From Gibbula magus (lineage: Eukaryota > Mollusca > Gastropoda > Trochida > Trochidae), in assembly GCA_936450465.1 (NCBI GenBank), contig OW388302.1:63959826-64023825 (forward strand): 64,000 nt of DNA. Reading direction: 5' to 3'. Under the pieces are notes generated by a model. That model was given only the letters and a program-made list of their open reading frames with translations. It searched no databases and was not told where the DNA came from. The first letter of the stretch is position 1. Each line of letters opens with the position of its first letter. Shown in pieces: positions 22,529 through 34,082 of this stretch. Both the position numbers and the translations under genes were made by a program.

Positions 22529-24995
22529 CAATATTCCTTTACAAACGCGTAATAAGAGACACATGATAATTGTTTATTGATAGCAGTGAGTGTCTATCCA
22601 GGGATGGTAACTGTAATCGAACACCTGCGCATCTTACATCGAACACCTGGGCATATTACATCGAACACCTGAGTATCAAGAGCCTTCCTTAGTCTGAGAG
22701 TCGAATAATACCCATAATGCAAAAACTCACATTTCGTATTGTATTGTTTAAATCGTTTCGTCTACGTGCAGAAGGATTCATTATTCATACAAGGTTTTCG
22801 TTCTTGAATATAAACACCTGGTATGATAATAGTGTTCCGACATTAAAGCTAGTTTGAATTATTTAATTGTCAATTTTGTTCTTAAACCTTCATCACCATA
22901 TTTTTTTCTTAGTGATGCGCTTTGAAATATGTCTTAACAGAAAACTAATCGATGTTATGTGGAAGGAAATGTGTACATGTTCAAGCAAGCAGTGCGTATT
23001 TGCATATGTACATTTTGCTATATCAGCACATTTGATCGTTTCTTTGTTTGCACGGAACTTTAGCCCCAGATCAGGTTCCGAATCATAACAATTCAGTTAC
23101 AGCTATCTGCAAGGTCCCTTGATTCCATTAATACATCCAGAGAAACACTTAGGGAGGCCAGGTGCAGATTACCATTGACCAATATTTAAAAAAACTTCAG
23201 CTTTGTTACCAGTCGCCGTCATTTAATAATCTTGTTGTCATTTAATAGCCTTATTTGAAAAATGTTAACAGTACATTATAACCAGCGGTCATTGCAAATA
23301 TCTCTTTAGCTTAGATTAGCTTATGACTTGGGCCGTCGTCCGGCGTCCGTCGGGAGCAAATTTGTCACATTTTCGACTTATCCTCCAGTACCGCTGCACC
23401 TCCAAAAGTACCTTGCATCTAGGGGATCAAAGTTTGTTCATTTGGTCATCACCCCCTCATATGTCGGCTTGGCATGCGCAGGCATTGATAGTGAAAACTT
23501 ATGTAGGCGTCGCAGGGGGTCCGCCCTAAAACCTTTAAACGATTTCTTCGAAAGAACCAGAAACGCTAGAAAGTTAAAATTGTGGGACAATGGTATTTGT
23601 TATATTGCCGGCGAGTTGTTAAGTAAATGTCAACACCTTACTCCACAAAATAGGGTCGGGAAAGCGATGCAATTTTCATTTTAATGACTATGATAAATTG
23701 TCCACAGTAAACTTATTGATCTTTAATCATGTCAGTATCAACCACGCCTAACTTCATGCATTAAGCACCCTAAAATAAATGGGGGGAAATATATTATTTG
23801 CTGGCTGTGAAATCCACTGGACGGTAATTAGAGTCCGTGATGTGCATATTATGTAAATGCATTGTTGAGGGCAGGTATCACCACTAGCTGGTAGTGGACA
23901 CGAATACAAAGGGTTTTAGCTATTCAGCTATTCCTAAAGGATTTTTTACATCATTTTCTAACGATATAATAATTGTTTTAGATCTACCTTAGATAATAAT
24001 CCTGATGAGCTACAGAACCAGTGACTCTATCTATTTTTATCAAACATATACGCAGATGTCTAGGCTGCAAATTGGACAAAATATAAACAAAGAAAATATA
24101 ATGAATATCGCGTTCATATATCAATATCAAATTATCAATGGCTACATTTATTGTTATCCCCCGCCCAACGTAGTTGGCGGGGGATATTGAAATGAGCTCC
24201 GTCCGTCCGTCCGTTCGTTCGTTCGTCCGTTCGTCCGTTCGTCCGTCCGTCCCGATTTCGTTTCCGGAGCACAACTCGAAAACTGTTAGACCTAGCTCAA
24301 TGAAACTTGGTGTGATGAACAATCACCATGTGTAGATGTGCCTTTTTGGGTTTTCAACTTCTTCAAACTATTTTTATTTTTTATTTTTGACCGTTTCCAT
24401 GGAAACGCAACATAGAATTTTCGTGCAACGGTCACCAAGTGGAGATGTGCCTTTTGAGGTTTTCAACTTCTTCAGATTTTTATTTTTACCCGTTTCCATG
24501 GAAACTTTACTTAGGATTTCGTTTCCCGAGCAGAACTCGAAAACTGTAAGACATAGCTCAACGAAACTGGGTGTGTGGAACAATCATCATGTGTAGATGT
24601 GCCTTTTGGGGTTTTCAACTTCTTCACAACTTTTAATTTGTTTAATTTTTACGATTTCCATGGATACATAACTTAATAATTCATTTCCGGAGCAGAACTC
24701 AAAAACTGCCCCATGGGTGTATTTTTAACTTATCTGGCCTGAAAGGCCCAATGGGCTTATGGCATGGCTCGGTGTCCGGCGTCCGTCCGTCCATCGTTCC
24801 AGAACCACTTGGTCTAAGGAGCTGAAATTTTGTGTGCAAACTCCTTGGCTTGCTCACAACCCAAAAAACCTATTTTCATCTTGATCATCAGCAAACGATA
24901 ACCATCAGTTGCAATAAACCTTATATTGGGGAGGCTAAGGTTGTTTTGATATGTTACAAACCTTACAGGGAATGGCATCCTGTAGTCTAACAATT
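22529..24995. repeat. Right 2.5-kb direct repeat (copy B) flanking a LINE
   Basis: It begins at the base after the LINE (ACTC)n tail with CAATATTCCTTTACAAACGC and ends GTAGTCTAACAATT, after which the sequence becomes unique. Compared with copy A it lacks about 46 bp near 24425, has fewer GTTCGT repeats and lacks a 7-bp insertion near the end. Confidence 0.9.
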
Positions 24996-25865
24996 AGCCT
25001 TTTAAATTCCATTTCTTACAGTCTCCTTTTCAATATTTAATAAAACAAATTCATAGTCTGAGTGTAAGAATACCATGCCCTTCTGAGCCAACAAATGAAA
25101 CATATCATCATCCATCCTGCCACATCTAATCAGGCTATAAGGAGATTGTACGAGCCTAATACTGATACAAATAACCTGATATAGCAGGATGGTCATGATT
25201 TGAATATTGTATCTCATTCAATTCTGTAAGATACTTTGGGCTCAAGTTGAAATGTTACAATCTGCAGGAGAGTAAGATTAAATGTAAGACCAATATAGAT
25301 TGCTTATAACTGGGCACTGGTTAGTTGAAAAAAGGTTCATAGTCACTGTTATTCAACAACTATTCCTCAATACATTTTCCCAAAGGCGGGGGATATGGCC
25401 GACTCTGTCTGCTTGTTTTAATTGAAAACTTTACAAGTGTGTCTCATTTTCAAAGTTATTTAATTATTATAAGGAATTCAGCCGTCAATAAACTTCAAAT
25501 TGTTTGTTTATTATGTATTATTTATTATTTTGTATTGCCTGAACGACATTTACATTCGTCAATAGTTAACTTACTCGTTATAAGCACCCTTTCACCCAGG
25601 TTATTGATCAGCATATATTCTGTATTCGACACCGAGGCTCATGTGGCTGAGTGTAAGGTCAATATATAAAAGACGATAACACATTTATATAACAACTCGT
25701 TCAACTTTCACCCACAGAGTTTATTGATCATTGTAACACGATTTCGGTATATCCTTGATTCTTATTGGTTCATTTCCCTATGTTTATTGACAATGAATAC
25801 CCGCAAATTGGGTAGGGCGACTCACCGCGAATTAATACATTATGTTCACAAGATTCGGCCCGACT

Positions 25866-25943
<78 letters not shown>

Positions 25944-26329
25944 ATTATATGACAAGCAATGAGTTACTGGGATTTATCAGTGAAATAAACTGTCTATCAA
26001 GCTACAGTGAAAATAACTTATATTTTCACTGCGAACAGTGACTGATATATTTTGACGTCATAAAACAATGGTCTCACGACGGCGAAATGGCTTATGAAGT
26101 CACAGTGTTGCTGTGGTGACGGGCTGTTCCCCGTTCGGCGAGAAAACGTCCCTTATCGGAAATAATTACAAGGATAACCTCATATAATAAATAGAATATC
26201 CGTCAATTCTTGACAAATACTATGTTTATCGTCAATCGTGAAAATATATCATTTCTACCTCACTCGATGAGATAAACATGCTTTTAGTCAAGAAAAAACA
26301 GATATACTCTATATTTCTCTTAAGTAAAT
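24996..26329. repeat. Unique AT-rich sequence with a (TA)n microsatellite at 25868-25941
   Basis: No gene is seen. A long alternating TA tract, interrupted once by a TTA step, occupies 25868-25941. GGCGGGGGATATGGCC at 25386 resembles the end of the hairpin element inside the 2.5-kb repeats. Confidence 0.7.
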
Positions 26330-26617
26330 ATTAGTAGTAATAGTAATTTCTCAAATAAGTTGATGAAATGTATTTACATAATTCGGTAAAGCCATGGGAA
26401 TCGTTTTTTAAATACAAAACAATAAATTGTGTTCACAATAAAATGGCCGCCATGCAATGTTAGCTTTATACGCAACACCGTTTGTTACCACTATGGAAAA
26501 TTTGTTTGTATAATAAGATGGTATGCCCTCTAAAGTTAATTTAAATGATATTAACTATCATTTTAAATGGGAAATTTGAAAGAAAAAAAATTTGGAAAAA
26601 AACGTGCTACTGCCCCT
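26330..26617. mobile_element. Degraded relative of the TTAA MITE at 40493
   Basis: It shares AATGGCCGCCATGCAAT, GTTCACAATAAA and TTACCACTA with 40493-40766. The right end CGTGCTACTGCCCC is followed by TTAA (26618-26621). The left TIR is eroded, so the left limit is approximate. Confidence 0.6.
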
Positions 26618-26684
26618 TTAATATTCCTGCCTTACTCAAATTTGACAGATTTCATTGTCATTTATTCCTAACGTGCGTATACCC

Positions 26685-26689
<5 letters not shown>

Positions 26690-26741
<52 letters not shown>
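26690..26741. repeat. (TA)n microsatellite at the left edge of the Penelope-like element
   Basis: An uninterrupted TA repeat ends exactly where the PLE-associated sequence begins. A second AT tract lies beyond the right edge (30517-30600), which suggests insertion into AT-rich simple sequence. Confidence 0.9.
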
Positions 26742-26743
<2 letters not shown>

Positions 26744-27047
26744 TCGTTTCTCACGTGAAGTAAGGTTATATATAGAAAAGAGTAAACATCAGATGGGTTT
26801 GACTGGATCAATCTTCTTTAATACGATGAGCTCATTTCGACCAGTATATCGGTCTTTTCAAGTATGTTTAGACAAGTGGAAGATCGCATATATATATATA
26901 CATGAACAAGAACAATACATAATTACAACATCAATATCCTTACATGGCAGTAAGACATGGTCATTGTTTGATAATCATGCACGTCATAATTGCCTCGAGC
27001 ACACTAATTGGGTGTGACTCTAGAACAATGCAGCTTTGTGAGGATTA

Positions 27048-27920
27048 ATGAGTCTGTCTTTTATTCTATTTATCATTGAATCAGCAAAAATTATCTTGGA
27101 AAACAACACTTTCCAGTTTTATGATACCTCTTTTATACAAGTTTTAGGTGCAGCTATGGGAACTAAATTTGCACCTGTATATGCAAACCTGGTTTTAGGC
27201 TTCCTTGAGGAAAAGTTGTATTTACAACTAAAAGACATCTATGGTGATGAATTTACAGATGACTTTATCTCAAAATGGAAACGTTACTTAGGTGACTGTT
27301 TTCTATTGTGGCAAACATCAAAGGGAAATATTCAAGATATTCTCAATATTCTACAGAATATGCATCCAAATATCAAATTTACAATAGAAACAAATCATAG
27401 TAAGCTCCCCTTTTTGGACATTCTTATCATAAAAGAAGGAACTAAACTTGTTACTGACATTTACCACAAACCTACAGATACACAGCTTTATCTTCACTTC
27501 AGAAGTTCCCATGAAAAACATGTAAAAACTAATCTACCTTATGGTCTAGCAAGACGCATATGTACAATAATTAAGGATGAAAACTTAAGAAAAACACGGT
27601 AAGAAGAATTAAAAGTTGCTCTGCCAAAACGTGCCTTTCCTCACAATATGATTGACAAAGGCATTGAAAAGGCATCTAATCACACCATTTCAGAATTGCG
27701 AACGCCCATAGAAAAAATAGTACCAACAAGTACCATAACATTTGTAACTACCCATAACCCTAACAGTCCTAACATCTACCCCCTAATACGGGACAACTTA
27801 CACATTCTAACACAAGACAAAAGGCTTAAAGCTATGCTTGATAAAACCACTATAATCAAAAGTAAACGACAGCCAAATAACTTGAAAAAAAATACTCACA
27901 AGAGCAAAATACAGCAATAA
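27048..27920 (+). pseudogene. Penelope-like reverse transcriptase, broken
   Basis: The frame reads GAAMGTKFAPVYANLVLGFLE (the PLE RT motif around GTKFAP..AN), then KRYLGDCF where the catalytic box should be YxDD, then IKFTIE, LPFLDILI and YHKPTDTQLYLH, all characteristic of PLE RTs. A stop at 27600-27602 splits the frame, which then continues as PKRAFPHNMIDKGIEKA. The first RT motifs are missing because the coding part starts inside the RT. The YLGD change removes a catalytic Asp, so the enzyme would be dead even without the stop. Confidence 0.85.
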
Positions 27921-28003
27921 TGAAACTCAGCCCGAAGTTTCAAAATGTCAAGATAAGAGATGTGGTACCTGCCCAATGATTATCGAAGGCCAAGAATTCC
28001 ATT

Positions 28004-28252
28004 TTGAAAATGGACAAACACCAAATGAGTTGCAAATCTAAAAATGTAATTTATGCAATCCTCTGTCCCAAATGTAATCTCCCTTATATTGGCCAAACAA
28101 GCAATCTTCAAGCTAGGGTAAGGGTCCACAAACAACAAATAAATTACCCTAATCTCCGTCACCTAAAAATAAGCAAACATATAGCAACAATGGACAATTT
28201 ATCATCTTCCCGTTCTATAAAGTATTTTCCAAATCAGACAATTCAAGCTTAA
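28004..28252 (+). pseudogene. Penelope-like GIY-YIG endonuclease remnant
   Basis: KNVIYAILCPKCNLPYIGQT carries the paired IY and YIG motifs with the CPKC insert seen in PLE endonucleases. It is followed by LQARVRVHK with the conserved Arg and His. It lies in a different frame from the RT part, so at least one frameshift separates them. In an intact element this domain nicks the target DNA. Confidence 0.82.
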
Positions 28253-28500
28253 CTTTAGAAACCAAAGAAGCATTTTTTATTTAAAAAATACTGCCCCTCA
28301 CTTAACAGTTAGTTCACAGAAGGAAGTGATTACATGTAAATTCATGCTTGTGTCTACCTTGTGATTAATGAGACAGACTCATTAATCCTCACAAAGCTGC
28401 ATTGTTCTAGAGTCACACCCAATTAGTGTGCTCGAGGCACTTATGACGTGCGTGATTATCAAACAATGACCATGTCTTACTGCCATGTAAGGATATTGAT

Positions 28501-30243
28501 TTCATATGGTATTCAAGGAAAATTTCTACATGTTATTCAAAATTTATATCAGAATATAAAATCATGTATAAAGTATGGTGACAATTTTTCTGGATTTTTC
28601 GACTGTGGTAAGGGAGTGCGTCAGGGAGAAAATCTGTCTCCTTTATTATTTTCTCTATATCTGAATGATGTTGAACTTTTTATGAATGAGCACAATACTA
28701 AAGGCATAGAATTACATGATACTGTAGGCATTTTGAAAGTTTATCTATTACTTTATGCAAATGATACAGTTTTATTTGCAGAGAACCCTACGGATTTACA
28801 ACACTGTTTAGATATATTTGGTCAATATTGTAATAGATGGAGGCTTAAGGTTAATATTCGAAAAACCAAGGTTGTTATATTTGGATCAGGTCATACTAAA
28901 CACAAGCCTCATTTTTATTTGAATGAATCTAATATTGATGTTGTTGACTGTTATAATTATCTTGGAATTATATTTCACAGAAACAGAAAATTTACTTTTG
29001 CATTAAAATCCTTAAAGCAACAATCATTAAATGCAATTCATTTAATATTATCAAAGGCTAGAAATGAACATTTACCTTTGGATTGTCAGTTTATTGCATT
29101 TGATCACATGGTTTTACCAATTTTGTTATATGGGTCTTAAGTATGGGGTTTCAGTAATATTTCCGCGTTCGGCTTCGGATCAAGAGGTCCGGGGTTCGAA
29201 TCCCGCCAGGGGCACGGCAACTTTGTCTGCAGTAGAGAACTGTTCTACACGCAGTAAGGTTTGGGTGCAATGCTACACTGAATTTCAGCGTAGTACCACC
29301 CATGGTTCGCTAGTTCCAGCCGCTGCTCGCAGGTTTCACCGCAATGCATAGCCACATAGCGTTGCGGGCTTTCTCCCTGCCATAATACTAGCAGCCGCGA
29401 TATAAGTGAAATACTCTTGAAAGCGGCGTTAAACCCCAACTCACTCACTCACTCACTCACTTCAGTAATATTTTAATGTTAGAGAGAGTTCATAAATATT
29501 TTCTTAAATTGTGTTTTAACTTACGTAAGAGCACACCGGACTATATGCTCTATGGAGAAACCGGTAAATTTTCTATTGACATTTTTGTTAAGAAAAGGAT
29601 GATTTCATATTGGCTTAAGCTAATGACATTTGAATATTTTAATAAATTGTCAAGCATTTCTTATAATATTTTGTACAGAAAATCTCATCAAAATTACAAT
29701 TTATCTAATTGGCTTAAATGTGTTAAAAATATTTTAGACAACTGTGGACTTAGTTTTGTTTGGCATAATCAATGTGTGGTAGATACAAATTGGCTTCTGT
29801 CCACAGTAGAACAAACTTTTAAAGATCAATTTATCCAGAATTGGCACTTTGAAAAATCTTTATCTTCCAAAGGAAAGTTTTATTCATGTATTAAGCCACA
29901 CTTTGGCATAGACAATTATATATTTCTTCCATTAACTATTTCAAGGTCTTTATTTAGAATTAGAACTAGTAATCATTTATTACCTGTAGAGAAAGGAAGA
30001 TGGGCCCATGTACCCTATCTTGAAAGAATCTGCCCACTTTGCCATCTTGGAGTTGGTGATGAATTTCACTATTTATTTATCTGTACATCATTTTTGTGTG
30101 AAAGAAATAAGTTTGTTAACCAGTACTTTGTAATGAGACCCAGTTTCTATAAACTACACCAGTTGTTTTCTGCTCAAGACCAATGTACACAAAGAAAACT
30201 AAGTAAATTTATTAAATGTATTTTAGATAAGTTTAATGAATGA
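28501..30243 (+). pseudogene. LINE reverse transcriptase with C-terminal zinc-binding tail, broken
   Basis: Coding parts are about 28501-29140 and 29476-30243, joined across a SINE. Motifs are GVRQGENLSPLLFSLYLNDV, the catalytic box YANDTVLF (Y-A-D-D expected, so one Asp is lost), KTKVVIFGSG, NYLGIIF, then LERVHKYFLKL and a C-terminal CPLC...DEFHYLFICTSF zinc-binding motif. A TAA at 29138 replaces a sense codon just before VWGFSNI. The clade is not certain; it has no visible RNase H and differs from the other two LINEs here. Confidence 0.8.
29162..29460 (+). mobile_element. 5'-truncated tRNA-derived SINE inside the LINE
   Basis: The element starts within the tRNA head (CCGCGTTCGGCTTCGG, A box lost), keeps the B box, and ends AAAGCGGCGTTAAACCCCAA plus (CTCA)n. 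The 12-bp repeat TTCAGTAATATT flanks it exactly at 29150-29161 and 29461-29472. Confidence 0.95.
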
Positions 30244-30516
30244 GTAACTGTATGCTGCCTCACATAATGTGACATATGTAAATTGTATCTGTGACCATGT
30301 ACCACTGTGAGTGGTCGTTATGGAATAAAGTTTATTGATTGATTGATGTTGTAATTATTTATTGTTCTTGTTCATTTACATATATATGCGATCTTCCACT
30401 TGTCTAAACATACTTGAAAAGACCGATATACTGGTCGAAATGAGCTCATCGTATTAAAGAAGATTGATCCAGTCAAACCCATCTGATTTGGACTCTTTTA
30501 TATATATTTTATATAT

Positions 30517-30518
30517 CT

Positions 30519-30600
<82 letters not shown>
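30517..30600. repeat. (TA)n microsatellites right of the Penelope-like element
   Basis: Two TA tracts are separated by TTTTTTATT. They mirror the TA tract at 26690-26741. Confidence 0.9.
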
Positions 30601-30688
30601 ATACAGATTATACATTTGTGAAGTGTGTGAGAGGCATTCTTGAAGTTGGTGTGATGCTGAGGGAGATCGAAGCAAACTCTCAAAACCC

Positions 30689-32099
30689 TTGTTTTCCACA
30701 TTATTTAAGCTTTTGGGGAAAACAACCGATGTGACTCTACCACATGGTGTCTTTCAAACTACTGCCGAAGCTTTTAACAGCTATTTCATCGACAAAATCG
30801 CCAAGTTACGTCACTCTCTAGGAGCGATGTGTGAAGATATCTCATCACAAGAGTTTACCGGCCAACCACTCGTGTCCTTTGGATCCTGTCTGTGATGTGG
30901 ACATCAGAAAGATCATAATGACATCAAAGATCACATGTTGTCAACTGGATCCTGTACCCACCAAGTTTTTCGTGAAAATTTTGGATACTATCCTACCAAC
31001 AGTTACCACTATTGTCAACAAAAGTCTGGAAACTGGCATTTTCCCTGACTGCTATAAAACCGCTGTGATAAAACCACTCATTAAGAAGCCTACCTTAGAT
31101 TCTGAGCAGCATTCAAATTATCGGCCCGTTTCAAACCTACCATTTCTCTCTAAAGTGTTGGAGAAGGTGGTGAAACACCAGATAATGCTACATCTGAACA
31201 AGTTTCAGCTGATGGACAAACACCAGTCCGCATACAGACCGTCACACAGTACCGAAACAGCTCTCAACTGTGTACTAGATGAGATCATCAGTATTGTAGA
31301 TTCCAACAGCATTGCCATGCTTGTTATGTTGGACCTTTCATCGGCATTCGATACCATTGACTATGATAGGTTGTTGGATCGATTGCATTCCCAATTTGGT
31401 TTCACTGGAAATGTTCTAAAATGGTGTCACTCCTGCCTAACTGACAGGACTCAGTCTGTACAGATTGGTGAATATCAATCATCAACATCACTGCTCAAAT
31501 ATGGCGTACCCCAGGGGTCCGTCCTGGGACCAGTCCTTTTTACGATGTACACTCAATCCTTGGGTCATCTTATTACAGATTACATGGTTAGCAAGCATTT
31601 CTATGCTGACGATTCACAGTTGCTTGACAAATTAGACCTGTCAGAGATTAACCAAGCCTCCTCCATACACAACATGGAAAAGTGTCTCAGTGGTGTCAAG
31701 TCATGGATGACAGTGAATATGCTGAAAATGAATGACAGCAAAACAGAGGCAATATTGTTTGGTCCATCTTGTAGACTGAAAAAATGTCACTTTGATCATC
31801 TTGTGATTGGCGATTCCTCGATCCCTTTCTCCAATGTTGTGAAGAATCTCGGAGTCTTCTTGGATAGTAGTCTATCTATGGAAACTCACATTAATCAGCT
31901 ATGCAAGACTATCCACTACCACCTCCGTAACATATCCAGCATCCGCCATCAACTGACCCAAGACACCACTGCTCTGCTTGTCCGCTCCCTTATCCTATCA
32001 AGATTAGATTACTGTAACAGTCTACTCACACGTGCCTCCAAAACCCAGATAAAGCCATTACAATCTCTCCAAAATAAAGCTGCTCGTCTTGTGTCCCGC
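30689..32099 (+). pseudogene. L2/CR1-type LINE reverse transcriptase, left part
   Basis: The first segment (30689-30860) reads AEAFNSYFIDKIAKLR. After a frameshift near 30860 the RT follows in another frame: LDPVPTKFF, SNYRPVSNLPFLSKVLEKVV, QSAYRPSHSTETAL, MLDLSSAFDTIDYDRLL, YGVPQGSVLGPVLF and the catalytic HFYADDSQL, then NLGVFLDSSLSM and LSRLDYCNSLL. These motifs are typical of L2/CR1/Rex-type RTs. YADD is intact; the frameshift and the 5.9-kb insertion destroy the gene. Confidence 0.88.
32088..32099. repeat. Left target-site duplication of the full-length LINE
   Basis: CTTGTGTCCCGC here is repeated exactly at 37986-37997. Confidence 0.93.
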
Positions 32100-32546
32100 C
32101 CCGTGGGGTGCCCGGGTTAGAAAAGGCCCTCAGTTCCTCCTGCTTGTCGTAAGAGGCGACTAAAAGGGGGCAGTCTGTTTGCCGTGGACTGCGACCTGTA
32201 CGGGTGGAGGAAGGATGCCTGGTGGTTGAGGTTGTGTGTAGCAGAATGCTACCACTGACCAATACACTGCTTCGGCCCCGACTTCATCTAGACAGGTGGC
32301 CAGATTGGCCCGGTCTGGTCAATCGGCTGGTCATGCCAAGCACTTGGTTGCGCACATCTTTGCTATCCTTCTTACTCTGCTACCTTTCTTTTCAATTATT
32401 TTCTTTGCTTTCTTTATGCTCTCTTGCAAACCTTCACCACCTTTTCACAATGCTATCCTTCCTGATGTACTTATCTCTACTTTCTGTTTTCTATTCTTAG
32501 TGCTCTTACACTCATTCACCAACTTAACTCAGCTTCCAAGATAGCG

Positions 32547-34082
32547 GTGGCCAATGGGTCAATCCAGGAAAGAATTGGCAACTCTTTAGTGGAGTATATC
32601 ATCCTGGTATCCCCGGTGCTGTCAGCAGGAGCCCCGCTGACATGCAGCATCGCCTTTGTTGGTGCTCCGTGGTGGGTGGGGACCCAGGATGATGAACTTT
32701 TGCCACCCAACATGAAACCTAAAGGCAAAAAAAAGCGAACTTTGTCAATGGATGACAGTCGCTCTTCTGATGAAGAGCCAACTGCATCAACATCAAATGC
32801 AACCAAATCAATAACTAAATCAAAATCCTCTACCTCTCATTCAACTTCCTCAAATTCAAATGCTAATGCTAATTCACCAACTGCAAGCAATTGGCCTCGA
32901 TTTTGGGTCATTTCATCAATTGATGATACACCTCTCCGCCTTAATCCCTTCGCCACCGCCAAGACCATCCAAGGACTGGTCGGTGATGTGAAGGATGTTA
33001 AGAAGATAAGAAATGGGTACCTTCTGGTTGAAGTAAAATCTCATCAACAGGCTACATCACTTAAAACATTACAAACCATTGTAGATAAGCCTGTAAAGGC
33101 CACACCACACCTGTCACTCAACAGCAGCAAGGCCATCATCCGAGACAAGGATCGGTGTCTCGAGGACTCCAGTGAACAAGAGCTCCTGGATAACCTGAAG
33201 GACCAAGCCGTTACAGCTGTGAAGCGTTTCACCATCAAGAAGGAGGGAAACATCATCAAAACCCACACCTACCTTCTAACGTTTTCACTTCCACAGGCTC
33301 CAAAAATTGTAAATGCAGGCTACTACAAACTCCGTACGGAACTTTATATCCCTAACCCTCTCCGTTGCTACCGGTGCCAGAAGTTTGGCCATGGAAGCAA
33401 CTCCTGCAAAGCCGATGACGGTGTTTGTCCACAGTGTGGCAAACCCGATGATGAAAGCCATCCAAACATCTGCAAGGAGTTGCCCAAGTGTGCCAACTGT
33501 TCTGGCGAACACATGGCCTCCTCCAAGGAGTGCCCACGGTGGCAACAGGAGTCTAAAATCCTAAAAGTAAAATTCACCAACAACATTTCCTTCCCTGAAG
33601 CAAAACGCCTTGTTACTGAGGGCCCAAAGCCTTCTTATTCAACCATAGTATCATCAGCAAATGCCCCTAAATGCTCCGTCTCCACTCAGACGGACATCGA
33701 GTGGGTGAATGATCCCCCAACTCTAAAAACATTCCGCTCTTCTACTTCTTCTACCATAGGTACCATGACATTTCCTCTTCTTGCACTTTCAAATCCAATC
33801 AAACCAGCTTCTCAAACCAAAAACCTAAAAGCAAATCAAACCTCAAACCAGAAATCTAATCCAAAAACTGATAAAACAAAAACCAAAACCAAAACATCTG
33901 ACCGCACACCCAAAGGCCAAAGGAATGCGGACGAGATCCACAACAAGTTTGGGTCTCTTGACCTTGGGTCTGATGAAGTCCTTATGGACGCTTCAGACGT
34001 TACACCTCATAACTCGCCCAAGAAGGGGGACAGAGGTCGGTCCTCAGACGGACGCCTTTCTCCAATAAAACATCCACCATGA
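32547..34082 (+). CDS. LINE ORF1 protein with three CCHC zinc knuckles
   Basis: A 511-residue open frame, the only intact retroelement ORF in the window. Residues ~1-55 may be untranslated: a better start could be the Met of MKPKGKKKRTLSMDD near 32712. A Ser/Asn-rich low-complexity region follows. Three knuckles start at residue ~274: CYRCQKFGHGSNSC, CPQCGKPDDESHPNIC and CANCSGEHMASSKEC, then a CPRW...E-S-K-I-L tail and a Lys/Ser/Thr-rich C-terminus. ORF1 proteins of I/Jockey-type LINEs bind the element RNA and form the retrotransposition particle. Its stop overlaps the first ATG of ORF2 as ATGA at 34079-34082. Confidence 0.88.
   Translation: MANGSIQERIGNSLVEYIILVSPVLSAGAPLTCSIAFVGAPWWVGTQDDELLPPNMKPKGKKKRTLSMDDSRSSDEEPTASTSNATKSITKSKSSTSHSTSSNSNANANSPTASNWPRFWVISSIDDTPLRLNPFATAKTIQGLVGDVKDVKKIRNGYLLVEVKSHQQATSLKTLQTIVDKPVKATPHLSLNSSKAIIRDKDRCLEDSSEQELLDNLKDQAVTAVKRFTIKKEGNIIKTHTYLLTFSLPQAPKIVNAGYYKLRTELYIPNPLRCYRCQKFGHGSNSCKADDGVCPQCGKPDDESHPNICKELPKCANCSGEHMASSKECPRWQQESKILKVKFTNNISFPEAKRLVTEGPKPSYSTIVSSANAPKCSVSTQTDIEWVNDPPTLKTFRSSTSSTIGTMTFPLLALSNPIKPASQTKNLKANQTSNQKSNPKTDKTKTKTKTSDRTPKGQRNADEIHNKFGSLDLGSDEVLMDASDVTPHNSPKKGDRGRSSDGRLSPIKHPP

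Larger units (their letters stand above)
28498..30343 (+). mobile_element. Truncated LINE inserted in the right arm of the Penelope-like element
   Basis: PLE arm sequence stops after GGATATTGAT (28497) and resumes at GTTGTAATTATT (30344). Between them lies a 5'-truncated LINE ending in AATAAAGTTTATTGATTGATTGAT. That ATTG-type tail and the right-arm junction show a 3' end typical of target-primed insertion. A SINE interrupts it at 29162-29460. Confidence 0.85.
26741..30500 (+). mobile_element. Penelope-like element with inverted terminal repeats, interrupted by a LINE
   Basis: The left arm 26776-27059 is repeated in inverse as 28371-28497 plus 30344-30500, the two parts separated by a LINE insertion. 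Landmarks are GAGCTCATTTCGACCAGTAT (left) and its inverse at about 30430. The 1.3 kb between the arms holds PLE RT and GIY-YIG endonuclease coding remnants. Inverted or direct terminal repeats are typical of PLEs. Both ends lie against AT microsatellites. Confidence 0.85.

Noticed and set aside
16958..24995. LTR retrotransposon with 2.5-kb LTRs
   Set aside because: The repeats do not start TG and end CA, no primer-binding site or polypurine tract is seen, and the interior is a 5'-truncated LINE without protease or integrase.
26776..27059. Hammerhead ribozyme in the Penelope-like arms
   Set aside because: PLEs often carry one, and GATGAGCTCATTTCGACC looks suggestive, but I could not find a CUGAUGA box and a GAAA box on the same strand with three stems.
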